Below, piece after piece: positions 33,665-42,878 of a stretch of 64,000 bases of DNA (position 1 is its first letter; each line of letters starts with the position of its first letter). The position numbers and the translations under genes are program-made. The notes below the pieces were generated by a model. That model ran no database searches. It was not told the DNA's origin and was given only the letters and a program-made list of their open reading frames with translations. Source of the stretch: Paenibacillus planticolens (GTDB lineage: Bacteria > Bacillota > Bacilli > Paenibacillales > NBRC-103111); contig NZ_WHNZ01000015.1 of the NCBI RefSeq assembly GCF_013141725.1, positions 372,001 to 436,000 of the forward strand. Reading direction: 5' to 3'.

Positions 33665-34921
33665 ATGAAGTGGAATGAGCTAACGGATGCACAGCAGCAG
33701 GAAGTGCGGCGCCAGCTGCAAATCATGAAGCGCGGAGCGGCTGAAATTATCCCGGAAGACGCGCTCAAGCAGAAAGTCGTTCAAGCGGTCGCAACGGGAA
33801 AACCGTTAAAAGTAAAGCTGGGCCTGGATCCGTCCGCACCGGATATTCACATCGGGCACACGGTTGTTTTGCAAAAGCTGCGCCAATTCCAAGATTTGGG
33901 CCACGAAGTACAGCTTATTATCGGAGATTTCACGGGGCGTATCGGCGATCCGACTGGGAAGTCCGAAACGCGCAAGCAGCTGACAGAAGAAGATGTTCAG
34001 CAGAATGCGCAAACGTATCAGACGCAGCTGTCCAAAATTTTGGATTTCACCAAAACGACCTTTTTCTACAATTCAAGTTGGCTAGGAGCGTTGAGATTCG
34101 ATGATGTGTTGAAGCTGGCTGGAAAGGTGACGGTTGCGCGCATGCTGGAACGGGACGATTTCGCCAAAAGATACGCTGCGAATCAGCCGATTCATGTGCA
34201 TGAATTTTTCTACCCGCTCATGCAGGGCTACGACTCCGTATCCCTCGAAAGCGATATTGAACTTGGGGGCACGGACCAGACCTTTAATATTTTGATGGGA
34301 CGTACGCTGCAAAGCGCATACGAGGCGAAAGAGGGGCAAGTGGCCATTCTGATGCCGCTGCTCGAAGGGCTGGACGGCGTACAAAAGATGAGTAAAAGCT
34401 TGAAAAATTACATCGGGATCGACGAAGCACCGAATGACATTTTCGGCAAAACGATGTCCATTCCGGATGGGATTATGCTCAAATACTATGAGCTGACGAC
34501 AGCGATTTCCAGCGAAGCTCTTCAAGAGCTGAAGGAGGGACTGGCGGCCGGCTCTATCCATCCAAGGGATGCCAAGCTCAGACTGGCTAAGGAATACGTT
34601 CATATGTACCATGGGGCGGAGGCGGCTCAAGAGGCTGAACAGCATTTTATAACCGTCTTTCAAAAACGGGCGCTGCCAGACGATATCGAAGAAATGCTGA
34701 TAAGCGGCAATCTGCTGGAAGCAGGCCAAATCTCCATCATAAAGCTGCTTGTATTTCTGGGACTGCAAACATCCAACGGCGAGGCAAGACGCAGTGTCGA
34801 GCAAGGCGCCGTGAAAATCAATGAAACGAAAATCACGAATATTCATGAGTCACTTCGTCCGCAGGATGGCGACATCATTCAGGTGGGGAAACGTAAATTT
34901 GTGAAAATAAAGCTGGGCTAG
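33665..34921 (+). CDS. tyrS: Tyrosyl-tRNA synthetase, TyrZ type
   Basis: 418-residue class I aminoacyl-tRNA synthetase. HIGH is at 62-65 (APDIHIGHTVVLQKLRQFQDLGHEVQLIIGDFTGRIGDPTGK), KMSKS at 241-245, and a C-terminal S4 RNA-binding domain at about 350-415. The N-terminal signature is of the TyrZ-like subgroup, not the classical TyrS with its ADSLHIGH and GDPSGK pattern. Start ATG 33665 follows AAGGAGGG by 7 nt; the frame is open upstream through the T-box leader. tyrZ in B. subtilis is also T-box controlled. Confidence 0.93.
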   Translation: MKWNELTDAQQQEVRRQLQIMKRGAAEIIPEDALKQKVVQAVATGKPLKVKLGLDPSAPDIHIGHTVVLQKLRQFQDLGHEVQLIIGDFTGRIGDPTGKSETRKQLTEEDVQQNAQTYQTQLSKILDFTKTTFFYNSSWLGALRFDDVLKLAGKVTVARMLERDDFAKRYAANQPIHVHEFFYPLMQGYDSVSLESDIELGGTDQTFNILMGRTLQSAYEAKEGQVAILMPLLEGLDGVQKMSKSLKNYIGIDEAPNDIFGKTMSIPDGIMLKYYELTTAISSEALQELKEGLAAGSIHPRDAKLRLAKEYVHMYHGAEAAQEAEQHFITVFQKRALPDDIEEMLISGNLLEAGQISIIKLLVFLGLQTSNGEARRSVEQGAVKINETKITNIHESLRPQDGDIIQVGKRKFVKIKLG

Positions 34922-34929
34922 GATCAGAA

Positions 34930-34973
34930 AAAGGGCTTCCCGATCAGCAGTCAACTGATTCAAGAAGCCCTTT
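34930..34973. terminator. Bidirectional terminator between tyrS and corA
   Basis: AAAGGGCTTC / GAAGCCCTTT stem with ATCAG / CTGAT inside. The minus-strand side has the longer T-run, so it is strongest for corA. Confidence 0.8.
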
Positions 34974-34983
34974 CATATGATGA

Positions 34984-35928
34984 TTACAGCCATTCTTTTT
35001 TACGGAACAAAACATACATCGCAATGCCTAATAGTCCCATGAGAGCTAATACGTATTCATCTCCGTGCGGGATTTGGAGCCCGAGAATGTTATCGAAGTT
35101 CATTCCGAAAACACCGGTAATGAACGTCAGCGGCATGAATATCGTAGTCAGTGCGGTAAAGACGCGCATGATATCATTCGCCCGGTTAGCGAGGCTGGAC
35201 TGATAAGCTTCTCGTAAGTTCCCCATGAGATCGCGGAGCGTATCGAACGTATCGACAATTTTCACGGCATTCTCATAAATGTCGCCAAAATATTTCTGGA
35301 GCTGATGATCGATCAACCTAAGATCCTTCTTGCCGAGGGTGCCGATGACATCGCGCTGCGGAACGAGCACTTTTTTGAGCCAGAGAATTTCCGAACGAAG
35401 TCCGATAATTTCATTTAAATGCGTTTTTTTGGTTGCGACCAAAATATCTTCTTCCAGCTTTTCAATCTTGGCCTCGATACGGTCACCAACCGCAACGTAA
35501 TTATCGACGACAAGATCGACTAGATGGTAAAGGAAACGATCTGCGGTATTGACCTCTTCCTCCCAGAGGAAAGGCTTTAAGGCGCGCAGCTCATTGATTT
35601 TTTGTCTGGTAACGGTAATAATGACATGTTTGCTGAGGAATAGATTAAGTGCGCGAAGAAAAATTTCTTCATCATCGAAACGAATGCTATTAATAACGAT
35701 AAAATAATGCGAATCATAAAATTCAATCTTAGGACGCTGTTCCTCTTCGCTCAAGCAGTCCTCCACGGCCAAATCGTGCAGATGGAACATAGGTTGAAGA
35801 AGTTCTAAATCCTCGATCCCAGCATCAATCCAATAAAAGCCTTTTTCTGGAGGTGTAAGTGCGACAGACACGTCATCGACCAGTGTAAATATGCCATTCT
35901 GAACCCATCGTGTTTTCATCTGATCCAC
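34984..35928 (-). CDS. corA: CorA-family Mg2+/metal transporter
   Basis: 314 residues. A large N-terminal cytoplasmic domain (about 1-250, including the long helix DRIEAKIEKLEEDILVATKK) is followed by two C-terminal TM helices. The pore signature is present as VFGMNFDN between them. Pentameric channel for Mg2+ or related divalent ions. No M-box-type leader was recognised upstream. Convergent with tyrS. Confidence 0.92.
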   Translation of the reverse strand: MDQMKTRWVQNGIFTLVDDVSVALTPPEKGFYWIDAGIEDLELLQPMFHLHDLAVEDCLSEEEQRPKIEFYDSHYFIVINSIRFDDEEIFLRALNLFLSKHVIITVTRQKINELRALKPFLWEEEVNTADRFLYHLVDLVVDNYVAVGDRIEAKIEKLEEDILVATKKTHLNEIIGLRSEILWLKKVLVPQRDVIGTLGKKDLRLIDHQLQKYFGDIYENAVKIVDTFDTLRDLMGNLREAYQSSLANRANDIMRVFTALTTIFMPLTFITGVFGMNFDNILGLQIPHGDEYVLALMGLLGIAMYVLFRKKEWL

Positions 35929-36212
35929 CCCTTTGCATGGAATCAGCCGGGTTCAGTTCATCGATTGCGCGAGGCTACGGATGATGGAATAACCGACTGC
36001 ATTCCTACACTATATACACTATTTAATATACAAACATTGCAGGTGCTACTCCTCGGTTCCCCGTCCAAACGTATGCCCCCCTTTTGCGTCCGTGTCGAAT
36101 AATACTTGTCTAGTATAACCCTTCATATACCCCGTTTCAAGCCAAAAAGTTTGGCGAAACAAGCGAAAAATGCGCTTTAGATACTGTATGGAATAACGAC
36201 TGGGCTGGTGCC
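35929..36212. other. Intergenic region with nothing recognised
   Basis: Between corA and the small gene at 36233, both on the minus strand. It is AT-rich around 36005-36035 and must hold the corA promoter, but no well-spaced hexamers were found. A 60-codon minus-strand frame here has no ribosome site and no protein-like pattern. Confidence 0.5.
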
Positions 36213-36243
36213 AAAAAAAAACCGCCATGAAGTTACATGGCGG
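36213..36243 (-). terminator. Terminator overlapping the stop codon (minus strand)
   Basis: CCGCCATG (36222-36229) / CATGGCGG (36236-36243) stem, read on the complement, followed by nine T. The stop codon of the 36233-36460 gene lies inside the hairpin. Confidence 0.9.
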
Positions 36244-36460
36244 CGTCTAAGATCTTTCCTTTTATTTCTGTATACAACTCAATTAATTCTGGATCCCCGC
36301 GGAGCAGCAGATCCTCTTCACTTTTAGCACCGTAGACTCGATATAACAAGGCTGCAGCTTCCTCTGCTTGCTGCAATGTCGGTTTTGAGGCTTCGATTAA
36401 AGCGAAATACCGGTTCAACGAAGCGAAAGCAGAGAAACTATCCGAGGACGGAGCGGACAT
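36233..36460 (-). CDS. Small hypothetical protein
   Basis: 75 residues: MSAPSSDSFSAFASLNRYFALIEASKPTLQQAEEAAALLYRVYGAKSEEDLLLRGDPELIELYTEIKGKILDAAM. Helical, acidic, soluble; no family recognised. Start taken at 36460 (complement), 7 nt after AAGGAGG; an earlier in-frame ATG at 36484 lacks a site. Ends inside its terminator. Confidence 0.75.
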   Translation of the reverse strand: MSAPSSDSFSAFASLNRYFALIEASKPTLQQAEEAAALLYRVYGAKSEEDLLLRGDPELIELYTEIKGKILDAAM

Positions 36461-36628
36461 AATAGACCTCCTTTTATTAGGCAAGTATGTAACCTATTGA
36501 TATCTTTTTAACCCGTTTTCAGGTTGTTTTAAACATCAAAACAGGATACATTTCGTATCGATGTTATCATAGGTGGGACACTTTATGCAATTTCTTCGTT
36601 TTGGGCTTGTTAAGGTATGGTTAATGTC

Positions 36629-36656
36629 TTGACTTTACATCATTTTATAGTATGAT
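36629..36656 (+). promoter_or_regulatory. Sigma-A promoter of the met operon
   Basis: TTGACT (36629-36634), 16-bp spacer, TATGAT (36651-36656), about 25 bp upstream of the SAM riboswitch. Confidence 0.65.
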
Positions 36657-36682
36657 GTTTTTAATCGCATACGTTTCATTTT

Positions 36683-36807
36683 CTTATCAAGAGTAGGTGG
36701 AGGGACTAGCCCTATGACACCCGGCAACCGACAAACCTTTGCAAGCAAAGGGATGCACGGTGCTAATTCTTGCGGAAACGCTGTAAAAAGCGAATCTGGG
36801 AGATAAG
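36683..36807 (+). ncRNA. SAM riboswitch (S-box)
   Basis: Starts CTTATCAAGAGTAGGTGGAG, continues with GGACTAGCCC and GACACCCGGCAACC, and closes with GAATCTGGGAGATAAG; CTTATC pairs with GATAAG as P1. These are the conserved S-box elements. SAM binding should favour the terminator at 36834-36868 and shut off metA-metI-metC. Confidence 0.96.
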
Positions 36808-36833
36808 AGAAGGACATTGACAGTGACTTTCAC

Positions 36834-36868
36834 ATGGCCTTTCTCTGATTCCGGAGAAGGTCATTTTT
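36834..36868 (+). terminator. S-box terminator
   Basis: ATGGCCTTTCTC / GAGAAGGTCAT stem with one bulge and a G-U pair, then TTTTT, between the SAM aptamer and metA. Confidence 0.8.
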
Positions 36869-36912
36869 GTATTTATTTACACTAAAATAATCAATGAAGA
36901 GGAGTGAACAGG

Positions 36913-37857
36913 ATGCCGATCAAGATTCCTGACAACCTGCCTGCCAAAGAAATTTTAAACCAAGAGAACATCTTCACCATGGATGAATCTGTCGCGTATC
37001 ACCAGGATATACGTCCACTTCGCATTGCTTTGCTAAATTTAATGCCAACGAAAGAAACGACCGAGACGCAGCTGCTGCGCCTGATCGGGAATACGCCGCT
37101 GCAGGTGGAGTTCGTTCTACTGCATCCGAAAACGCACACTTCCAAGAATACGTCCGCCGAGCATCTGGAATTGTTCTATAAAACATTTGACGACATCAAG
37201 GAAGAAAAGCTGGATGGCATGATTATTACCGGAGCTCCGGTTGAGCAGATGGAATTTGAAGATGTGACTTACTGGGAAGAGTTGACACAAATCCTTAATT
37301 GGAGCAAAGAAAACGTCACTTCCACATTGCATATTTGTTGGGCAGCCCAAGCAGGCTTGTATCATCACTTTGGCGTGCGTAAATTTGCCTTGGACAACAA
37401 AATGTTCGGCGTATTCCCGCACACGGTCGAGGTACCCAATACGAAGCTTCTTCGCGGCTTTGACGAAGTGTTCCATGTGCCGCAATCGCGTCATACCGAC
37501 GTTCGTCGTGATGATATCGAGCGATGTACGGAATTGGAGATTTTGTCCGAGTCTGAGGATTCTGGTGTGTACATCGTGGCTACGCGGGACGGGAAACATA
37601 TTTTCGTAACGGGTCATTCGGAGTATGATGCCAACTCATTGAAATGGGAGTATGATCGGGATGTGAGCAAGGGACTGCCGATTGAAATCCCCAAAAATTA
37701 TTATCCCAACAATGATCCAAGCAGACAGCCGTATAACACTTGGAGAGCTCATGCAAACCTGCTGTTCTCCAATTGGTTGAACTACTATGTGTATCAAGAA
37801 ACACCTTTTGAGTTTAACACGAACATCAACGAAAGCTTGGCAAGCGCGCAATTGTAA
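36913..37857 (+). CDS. metA: Homoserine O-acyltransferase
   Basis: 314-residue MetA family enzyme activating homoserine, likely with acetyl-CoA as in other Bacillales. Signature parts: [69 protein letters not shown], the catalytic cysteine in [16 protein letters not shown] and [10 protein letters not shown]-like [21 protein letters not shown]. Start ATG 36913, 9 nt after AGAGGAG. First gene of the S-box operon. Confidence 0.93.
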   Translation: MPIKIPDNLPAKEILNQENIFTMDESVAYHQDIRPLRIALLNLMPTKETTETQLLRLIGNTPLQVEFVLLHPKTHTSKNTSAEHLELFYKTFDDIKEEKLDGMIITGAPVEQMEFEDVTYWEELTQILNWSKENVTSTLHICWAAQAGLYHHFGVRKFALDNKMFGVFPHTVEVPNTKLLRGFDEVFHVPQSRHTDVRRDDIERCTELEILSESEDSGVYIVATRDGKHIFVTGHSEYDANSLKWEYDRDVSKGLPIEIPKNYYPNNDPSRQPYNTWRAHANLLFSNWLNYYVYQETPFEFNTNINESLASAQL

Positions 37858-37894
37858 TGTGAATTCGAACCTAAATCTTGAGGAGGAACCCCCT

Positions 37895-39064
37895 TTGTTG
37901 AAAATCGAAAGTCGTCTCGCCCAAATTGGCTCTATTGAAGAACCTGTTACAGGAGCAGTCTCCTTCCCTGTGTACCAAGCAACAGCTTTCCGTCATCCGA
38001 AGCTCGGTCAAAGCACTGGCTTTGATTATGCCCGCACCAAAAGCCCGACTCGTAAAGTGCTTGAAGATGCGATCGCACAGCTGGAATCCGGAGATGCCGG
38101 TTTCGCTTGCTCGTCCGGGATGGCCGCGCTGCAAACGGTTTTTGCTTATTTCAGCCAAGGGGATCATCTGATTGTTTCTTTGGATCTATATGGCGGTACG
38201 TACCGTCTGCTGGAAAAAATCATGTCACGTTTCGGCGTAACCGCGACGTATGTAGATACCAACGATTTGGACGGTTTGGAGTCTGCCTGCCAACCGAACA
38301 CCAAAGGGCTGATCATTGAGACGCCGACGAATCCGCTTATGATGATTACGGATCTCGAGCTTGTCTGTACATGGGCCCGCAAAAAAGGTATTGTGTCCAT
38401 TGTCGATAATACGCTATTGACACCTTACCTGCAGCGCCCGATTGAACTGGGGGCGGATATCGTCGTCCACAGTGCGACCAAATATTTGGGGGGCCACAAC
38501 GACGTTCTAGCCGGACTTATCGTGACCAAGGGCAAGGAGCTTTCGGAACAAATGGCGTTCCTCCACAATTCCATCGGAGCCGTGCTTGGGCCGCAAGACA
38601 GCTGGCTTCTAATGAGAGGGATGAAGACGTTGGCGCTTCGCATGGAGCGTCATGAGCAGAATGCAACCGCAATTGCGAACTTCCTGCTGGAGCACCCGCT
38701 GATCTCTGACGTATACTACCCGGCTTTGGAATCGCACCCTGGCTATGCTATTCAAAATAAACAGTCCAGCGGGAACACGGGGATTTTCTCCTTCAAGGTA
38801 AAGGATGCGAGGCTCATTGAGCCGATTCTGCGCCATATTCAGCTGATTGCCTTTGCTGAGAGCTTAGGCGGCGTTGAGTCTTTGATGACTTACCCGGCAG
38901 TGCAAACCCATGCGGATATCCCGCTTGAAATTCGCCAACAAATCGGGGTGGATGACCGCCTTCTGCGCTTCTCTGTCGGAATTGAGCATCAGGATGACCT
39001 CATCGCTGATTTAGCGAATGCGCTCAGCCAAGCACAAGCAGAATTAGAAGGAGAATCCCTGTAA
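37895..39064 (+). CDS. metI: Cystathionine gamma-synthase / O-acetylhomoserine thiolyase
   Basis: 389-residue Cys/Met metabolism PLP enzyme, MetI-like. Motifs: FDYARTKSPTRKVLEDAIAQLESGDAGFACSSGMAA, SLDLYGGTYRLLEKI, IETPTNPLM and the PLP lysine in VHSATKYLGGHND. It condenses activated homoserine with cysteine, or with sulfide. Start taken as TTG 37895, 8 nt after AGGAGG (37881-37886); the next codon is also TTG (37898). The frame runs back into metA without a site. Coupled to metC by TAATG. Confidence 0.9.
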   Translation: MLKIESRLAQIGSIEEPVTGAVSFPVYQATAFRHPKLGQSTGFDYARTKSPTRKVLEDAIAQLESGDAGFACSSGMAALQTVFAYFSQGDHLIVSLDLYGGTYRLLEKIMSRFGVTATYVDTNDLDGLESACQPNTKGLIIETPTNPLMMITDLELVCTWARKKGIVSIVDNTLLTPYLQRPIELGADIVVHSATKYLGGHNDVLAGLIVTKGKELSEQMAFLHNSIGAVLGPQDSWLLMRGMKTLALRMERHEQNATAIANFLLEHPLISDVYYPALESHPGYAIQNKQSSGNTGIFSFKVKDARLIEPILRHIQLIAFAESLGGVESLMTYPAVQTHADIPLEIRQQIGVDDRLLRFSVGIEHQDDLIADLANALSQAQAELEGESL

Positions 39065-40236
39065 TGAGCCATTCACATAAAGAAAAACGCAAGCCGCACG
39101 GCAAATTCGCAACGAAGCTCATCCATTTCGGAGGTGAGATCGATGAAGTGACAGGGGCGTCCAGCGTGCCCCTGTATCAGGCTTCAACCTTCCATCAAGC
39201 CGATTTAGAGGTTTCTCCGGAGTATGACTATACGCGTTCGGGCAATCCGACCCGTCAAGCTTTGGAAGACTACATCGCTGTCCTCGAAGGGGGAACCCGG
39301 GGCTTCGCCTTTGCTTCCGGCATGGCCGCGATTTCCTCGGCTTTCATGCTCCTTTCTCAAGGAGACCATGTCATTGTAACGGAAGACGTCTATGGCGGTA
39401 CATACCGCTTGCTTACGACAATTATGAATCGGATGGGTGTCGAGTCTACGTTCGTCGATATGACGGATATTGCTCAAGTTCGTGCAGCGCTGCGTTCTAA
39501 CACAAAAGCGGTCTTCCTTGAAACCCCGTCGAATCCGACGCTTAAAATTACAGACATCGCAGAAGTGGCTGCTTTTGCCAAAGAGCACGATTTGCTGACG
39601 ATGTTGGACAATACATTCATGACGCCGTATCACCAACGCCCAATCGAGCTGGGAATTGACATTGTGCTTCATAGTGCCACCAAATTCCTAGGCGGTCACA
39701 GCGACGTTCTGGCTGGACTGGCCGTAGTTGCTAATGATAGTCTGGGACGCAGAATGAAGCAAATCCAGAATGGGTTGGGGAACGTCCTGGGCATTCAAGA
39801 TTCATGGCTGCTCATTCGCGGAATGAAAACGTTGAAAGCCCGCATGGAAGCGTCCGAGACAAGCGCCCGGCGATTGGCGCAATGGCTGTCTGAGCAGCCG
39901 GACATTGATGTTGTTTACTATCCAGGCCTGCCGAACCATCCTCGCAAAGACATTCACGAGAAACAGTCTCTCGGCTATGGGGCAGTTGTTTCGTTCGATG
40001 TTGGCTCCGGCGAGAAAGCGAAAAACTTGTTAAGCAAAGTACGCATTCCACTCGTTGCTGTTTCCCTAGGTGCGGTTGAAAGCATTCTATCCTATCCGGC
40101 GATGATGTCTCATGCCGCGATGCCAAGGGAAGTTCGTTTGCAGCGAGGGATCACTGACGGCCTTGTCCGGTATTCGGTAGGTCTTGAGGATATTGAAGAT
40201 ATTATTGAAGATTTGGAGCAAGCGCTCCGCGGATAA
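39064..40236 (+). CDS. metC: Cystathionine beta-lyase
   Basis: 390-residue PLP enzyme paralogous to metI upstream: YDYTRSGNPTRQALEDYIAVLEGGTRGFAFASGMAA, TEDVYGGTYRLL, LETPSNPTLKITDI and PLP lysine in LHSATKFLGGHSD. It splits cystathionine to homocysteine. The metI-metC pair under S-box control matches B. subtilis. The two enzymes of this family are hard to tell apart by sequence; order and pairing guided the call. Confidence 0.88.
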   Translation: MSHSHKEKRKPHGKFATKLIHFGGEIDEVTGASSVPLYQASTFHQADLEVSPEYDYTRSGNPTRQALEDYIAVLEGGTRGFAFASGMAAISSAFMLLSQGDHVIVTEDVYGGTYRLLTTIMNRMGVESTFVDMTDIAQVRAALRSNTKAVFLETPSNPTLKITDIAEVAAFAKEHDLLTMLDNTFMTPYHQRPIELGIDIVLHSATKFLGGHSDVLAGLAVVANDSLGRRMKQIQNGLGNVLGIQDSWLLIRGMKTLKARMEASETSARRLAQWLSEQPDIDVVYYPGLPNHPRKDIHEKQSLGYGAVVSFDVGSGEKAKNLLSKVRIPLVAVSLGAVESILSYPAMMSHAAMPREVRLQRGITDGLVRYSVGLEDIEDIIEDLEQALRG

Positions 40237-40288
40237 ACGGTGATGGAATTCCCAAAATAGTCATATTTGCAGATGGATCTTTCGGAGG

Positions 40289-40314
40289 AAAAGCAGCATT
40301 TTGCTGCTTTTTTG
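40289..40314 (+). terminator. Terminator of the met operon
   Basis: AAAAGCAGC / GCTGCTTTT stem, 5-nt loop, TTTTTT tail. Confidence 0.9.
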
Positions 40315-40373
40315 GCATGAGTATGGTACGATAAATGGATACGAGCTATCAGAAATTAAAGGAGTGAAGAGCC

Positions 40374-41510
40374 ATGAAACCGATCGATCGTATTTTAAAT
40401 AAAGCACAATCAGGCGGGCGAATTGATGTAGAAGAATGCATTACACTGTTCGAATCCGATCAAATAGAAAAAATTGGCGACACTGCAAATCAGATTATGA
40501 AGAAGTGGCATCCGGACCCGATCACGACGTTTGTCATTGGCCGGAATATCAACTATACGAATATATGTGACGTCTACTGCAGATTCTGCGCGTTTTATCG
40601 TGCGCCGGGTTCGGCGGAAGGCTATGTATTGCCGGATGAAACCATTTTCCAGAAGATTCAAGAGACTTTGGATGTGAATGGTACTGAAATTCTGATGCAG
40701 GGCGGAACGAATCCGAACCTGCCATTTAGTTATTACACGAATATTCTTCGGGAGATTAAGAAACGTTTTGATATTACGATGCACTCTTTCTCACCGGCTG
40801 AAATTATGAAAATGAAAGACGTCTCTGACGGCTTGTCGCTGGAAGAAGTCATTCGCCAACTGCATGAAGCCGGCTTGGATTCTTTGCCTGGCGGTGGAGC
40901 CGAAATTTTGGATGACCGGACCCGACGCAAAATCAGCAAGCTCAAAGGCTCTTGGCGCGATTGGATGGACGTGATGCAAACGGCTCACAAAATCGGTATG
41001 CATACTACGGGCACGATGGTTATTGGCTTCGGTGAATCCATGGAAGAGCGTGCGCTTCACATGCTGCGCATTCGTGACGCTCAAGACGATGTGCTGATGC
41101 AGAAGCTGAACACGCCAGGTTTCCTTGCTTTCATTCCGTGGACGTTCCAGCCGGACAATACGAACATGAAGGCGGAGAAAGTAACGCCAGAAGAATATTT
41201 GAAAACACTCGCGATTAGCCGAATCATGCTGGACAACGTACCTAACTTCCAATCTTCTTGGGTTACGATGGGACCTGAGGTTGGTAAGCAGACGCTCAGC
41301 TACGGCTGCAACGATTTCGGTTCTACGATGATTGAAGAGAACGTGGTTTCCGCGGCGGGAACGACGCACAAAGTCAACGTGAGTTCCACGCTGGACATCA
41401 TTCGCCAAGCGGGCAAAATTCCTGCGCAGCGGAATACGAAGTATCAGATCCTGCGCGTTTTTGATGACGAGAATATCAAAGTCGATAAAGATTTTGTGAT
41501 GCAGAACTAA
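40374..41510 (+). CDS. mqnC: Cyclic dehypoxanthinyl futalosine synthase
   Basis: 378-residue radical SAM enzyme of the futalosine route to menaquinone. The [4Fe-4S] motif is CDVYCRFC (Cys65, Cys69, Cys72) in RNINYTNICDVYCRFCAFYR. Other family stretches: TEILMQGGTNPNLPF, LDSLPGGGAEIL, HTTGTMVIGFGESMEER, FIPWTFQPDNT and YGCNDFGSTMIEENVVSAAG. AAAGGAGTG before the ATG. No other mqn gene is adjacent. A bidirectional terminator follows. Confidence 0.93.
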   Translation: MKPIDRILNKAQSGGRIDVEECITLFESDQIEKIGDTANQIMKKWHPDPITTFVIGRNINYTNICDVYCRFCAFYRAPGSAEGYVLPDETIFQKIQETLDVNGTEILMQGGTNPNLPFSYYTNILREIKKRFDITMHSFSPAEIMKMKDVSDGLSLEEVIRQLHEAGLDSLPGGGAEILDDRTRRKISKLKGSWRDWMDVMQTAHKIGMHTTGTMVIGFGESMEERALHMLRIRDAQDDVLMQKLNTPGFLAFIPWTFQPDNTNMKAEKVTPEEYLKTLAISRIMLDNVPNFQSSWVTMGPEVGKQTLSYGCNDFGSTMIEENVVSAAGTTHKVNVSSTLDIIRQAGKIPAQRNTKYQILRVFDDENIKVDKDFVMQN

Positions 41511-41527
41511 GGGTATTTGTTCATAAT

Positions 41528-41567
41528 AAAAGCCTTCATGCCACATTCACCGTGGATGGAGGCTTTT
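41528..41567. terminator. Bidirectional terminator
   Basis: AAAAGCCTTCATGCCAC / GTGGATGGAGGCTTTT stem between convergent mqnC and the GGDEF gene. Confidence 0.85.
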
Positions 41568-41582
41568 CTGTGTTATAAAAGT

Positions 41583-42683
41583 TCAATTCGCTTCTTTTAG
41601 GGGAGCGCTGTGGATGACGGTTTTATTTTTACCCGTTTTTTTGGCTGTATATAACGATTGATCGGCGCCAGCGAAAAGCAGTTCTTTGGAGGTACCCGGC
41701 AAATACTCGCAGAGGCCGATAGAAATGGTGACCGCATGTTCGTTCAGTTCCGCATGTTTCGCTTGGGAAATTTGCCAACGGATTCGTTCAAGCAAATCAA
41801 ACACTTCATCTGTGTTTTTCTCTGTGAAAATGATGGCAAACTCTTCCCCGCCGTATCTAGCCACAAAATCATTGAGACCTACGTGGTTTTTTAAAGTACT
41901 GCTCACGTTTTTTAAGACAGCGTCACCAGCTCTGTGGCCGTAGGTATCGTTGACTTTTTTGAAATTGTCGATGTCCAGTAAAGCGATATGGATGCGGAAG
42001 TGACCTAAAGCGTTTTGCTCGATAAGTTCGTCCAGGTATTCATGAAAGGTCATGTGATTATATAGATCGGTTAGCGCATCCGTTTTGGAAAGTTTGTCCA
42101 TGATAATATTTTTGATCAGCAGCTCTTGTTTCAATTCGGTCGTTGTCCGTAAATCGTCCAGAATTTCAACGCCGCGTTTCATAATCCCGGATACGATGAT
42201 CGTAATGATACTAAGTACCGGTAGAATGGTCAGCATATCCGCTAACGTATAATCCGAGAGTACACTCCATCTTACAGTAAAAAGAATGAAGAATGACAGT
42301 AGAGTTAAGGTTACAGAATAAACGATTTTGGAAAGTTGATGATAAAAGATAGAAACGAAAATTGGGAGTAAAATATAGAGGGCAACCAGATCAACTTCAT
42401 AGTTGAAGTAAATAATGGTAAAAGACAAGATAGCGCCGCCGCTAATGATTTGATAGTCTAGCAGCTTTTTATAATACCTATTAGTCGTTTCTAGCAGGAT
42501 TAGGATGAGAATCATGATAAGGACAGAAGAGGCCAAATGGCTCAGTGTGCTGGGGAGGTCCCGTTTTGCTGTGAAAGAGTAGAGAAACTCAAATGGCAGT
42601 TGAAGCATCACTAGAAACCAGTACGTGTTCAGTAATTTACGGTTCCAAGCATGTCTGTGCAATTGGTATACGTCAATTTGCAT
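41583..42683 (-). CDS. Membrane diguanylate cyclase (GGDEF)
   Basis: 366 residues. Residues 20-168 form about five to six TM helices, 175-198 a short linker helix, 199-362 a GGDEF domain. The active site reads RYGGEEF (GGEEF 278-282), with DALTDLYNHMTFHEYL and LLDIDNFKKVNDTYGH typical of active cyclases. It should make c-di-GMP at the membrane. The allosteric I-site RxxD is GLND (269-272), so the arginine is missing and feedback inhibition is unlikely. RBS TTGGAGTG on the complement. Confidence 0.9.
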   Translation of the reverse strand: MQIDVYQLHRHAWNRKLLNTYWFLVMLQLPFEFLYSFTAKRDLPSTLSHLASSVLIMILILILLETTNRYYKKLLDYQIISGGAILSFTIIYFNYEVDLVALYILLPIFVSIFYHQLSKIVYSVTLTLLSFFILFTVRWSVLSDYTLADMLTILPVLSIITIIVSGIMKRGVEILDDLRTTTELKQELLIKNIIMDKLSKTDALTDLYNHMTFHEYLDELIEQNALGHFRIHIALLDIDNFKKVNDTYGHRAGDAVLKNVSSTLKNHVGLNDFVARYGGEEFAIIFTEKNTDEVFDLLERIRWQISQAKHAELNEHAVTISIGLCEYLPGTSKELLFAGADQSLYTAKKTGKNKTVIHSAPLKEAN

Positions 42684-42878
42684 GGATACTCACTCCAAAT
42701 ATGCGACTAAAGCACTATAATAAATATCATAGCATGAAAACTTACGGGATTGGAGTAACCTTACATAAAGATTTGATAAAGAAAGCTGAAAGTAAATGGC
42801 AATTTGTTCGTCGTATATCTCCTACCTATCGACCATATACTCTTAAGAGGAGGATGTATTGATGGAAGGAGTGAGGGC

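Noticed and set aside
35929-36212. A magnesium riboswitch (M-box) for corA
   Set aside because: No conserved M-box core was found in the corA leader on the minus strand.
36046-36228. A 60-codon minus-strand frame between corA and a small gene
   Set aside because: It overlaps the terminator of the gene upstream of it, and has no ribosome site and no recognisable pattern.
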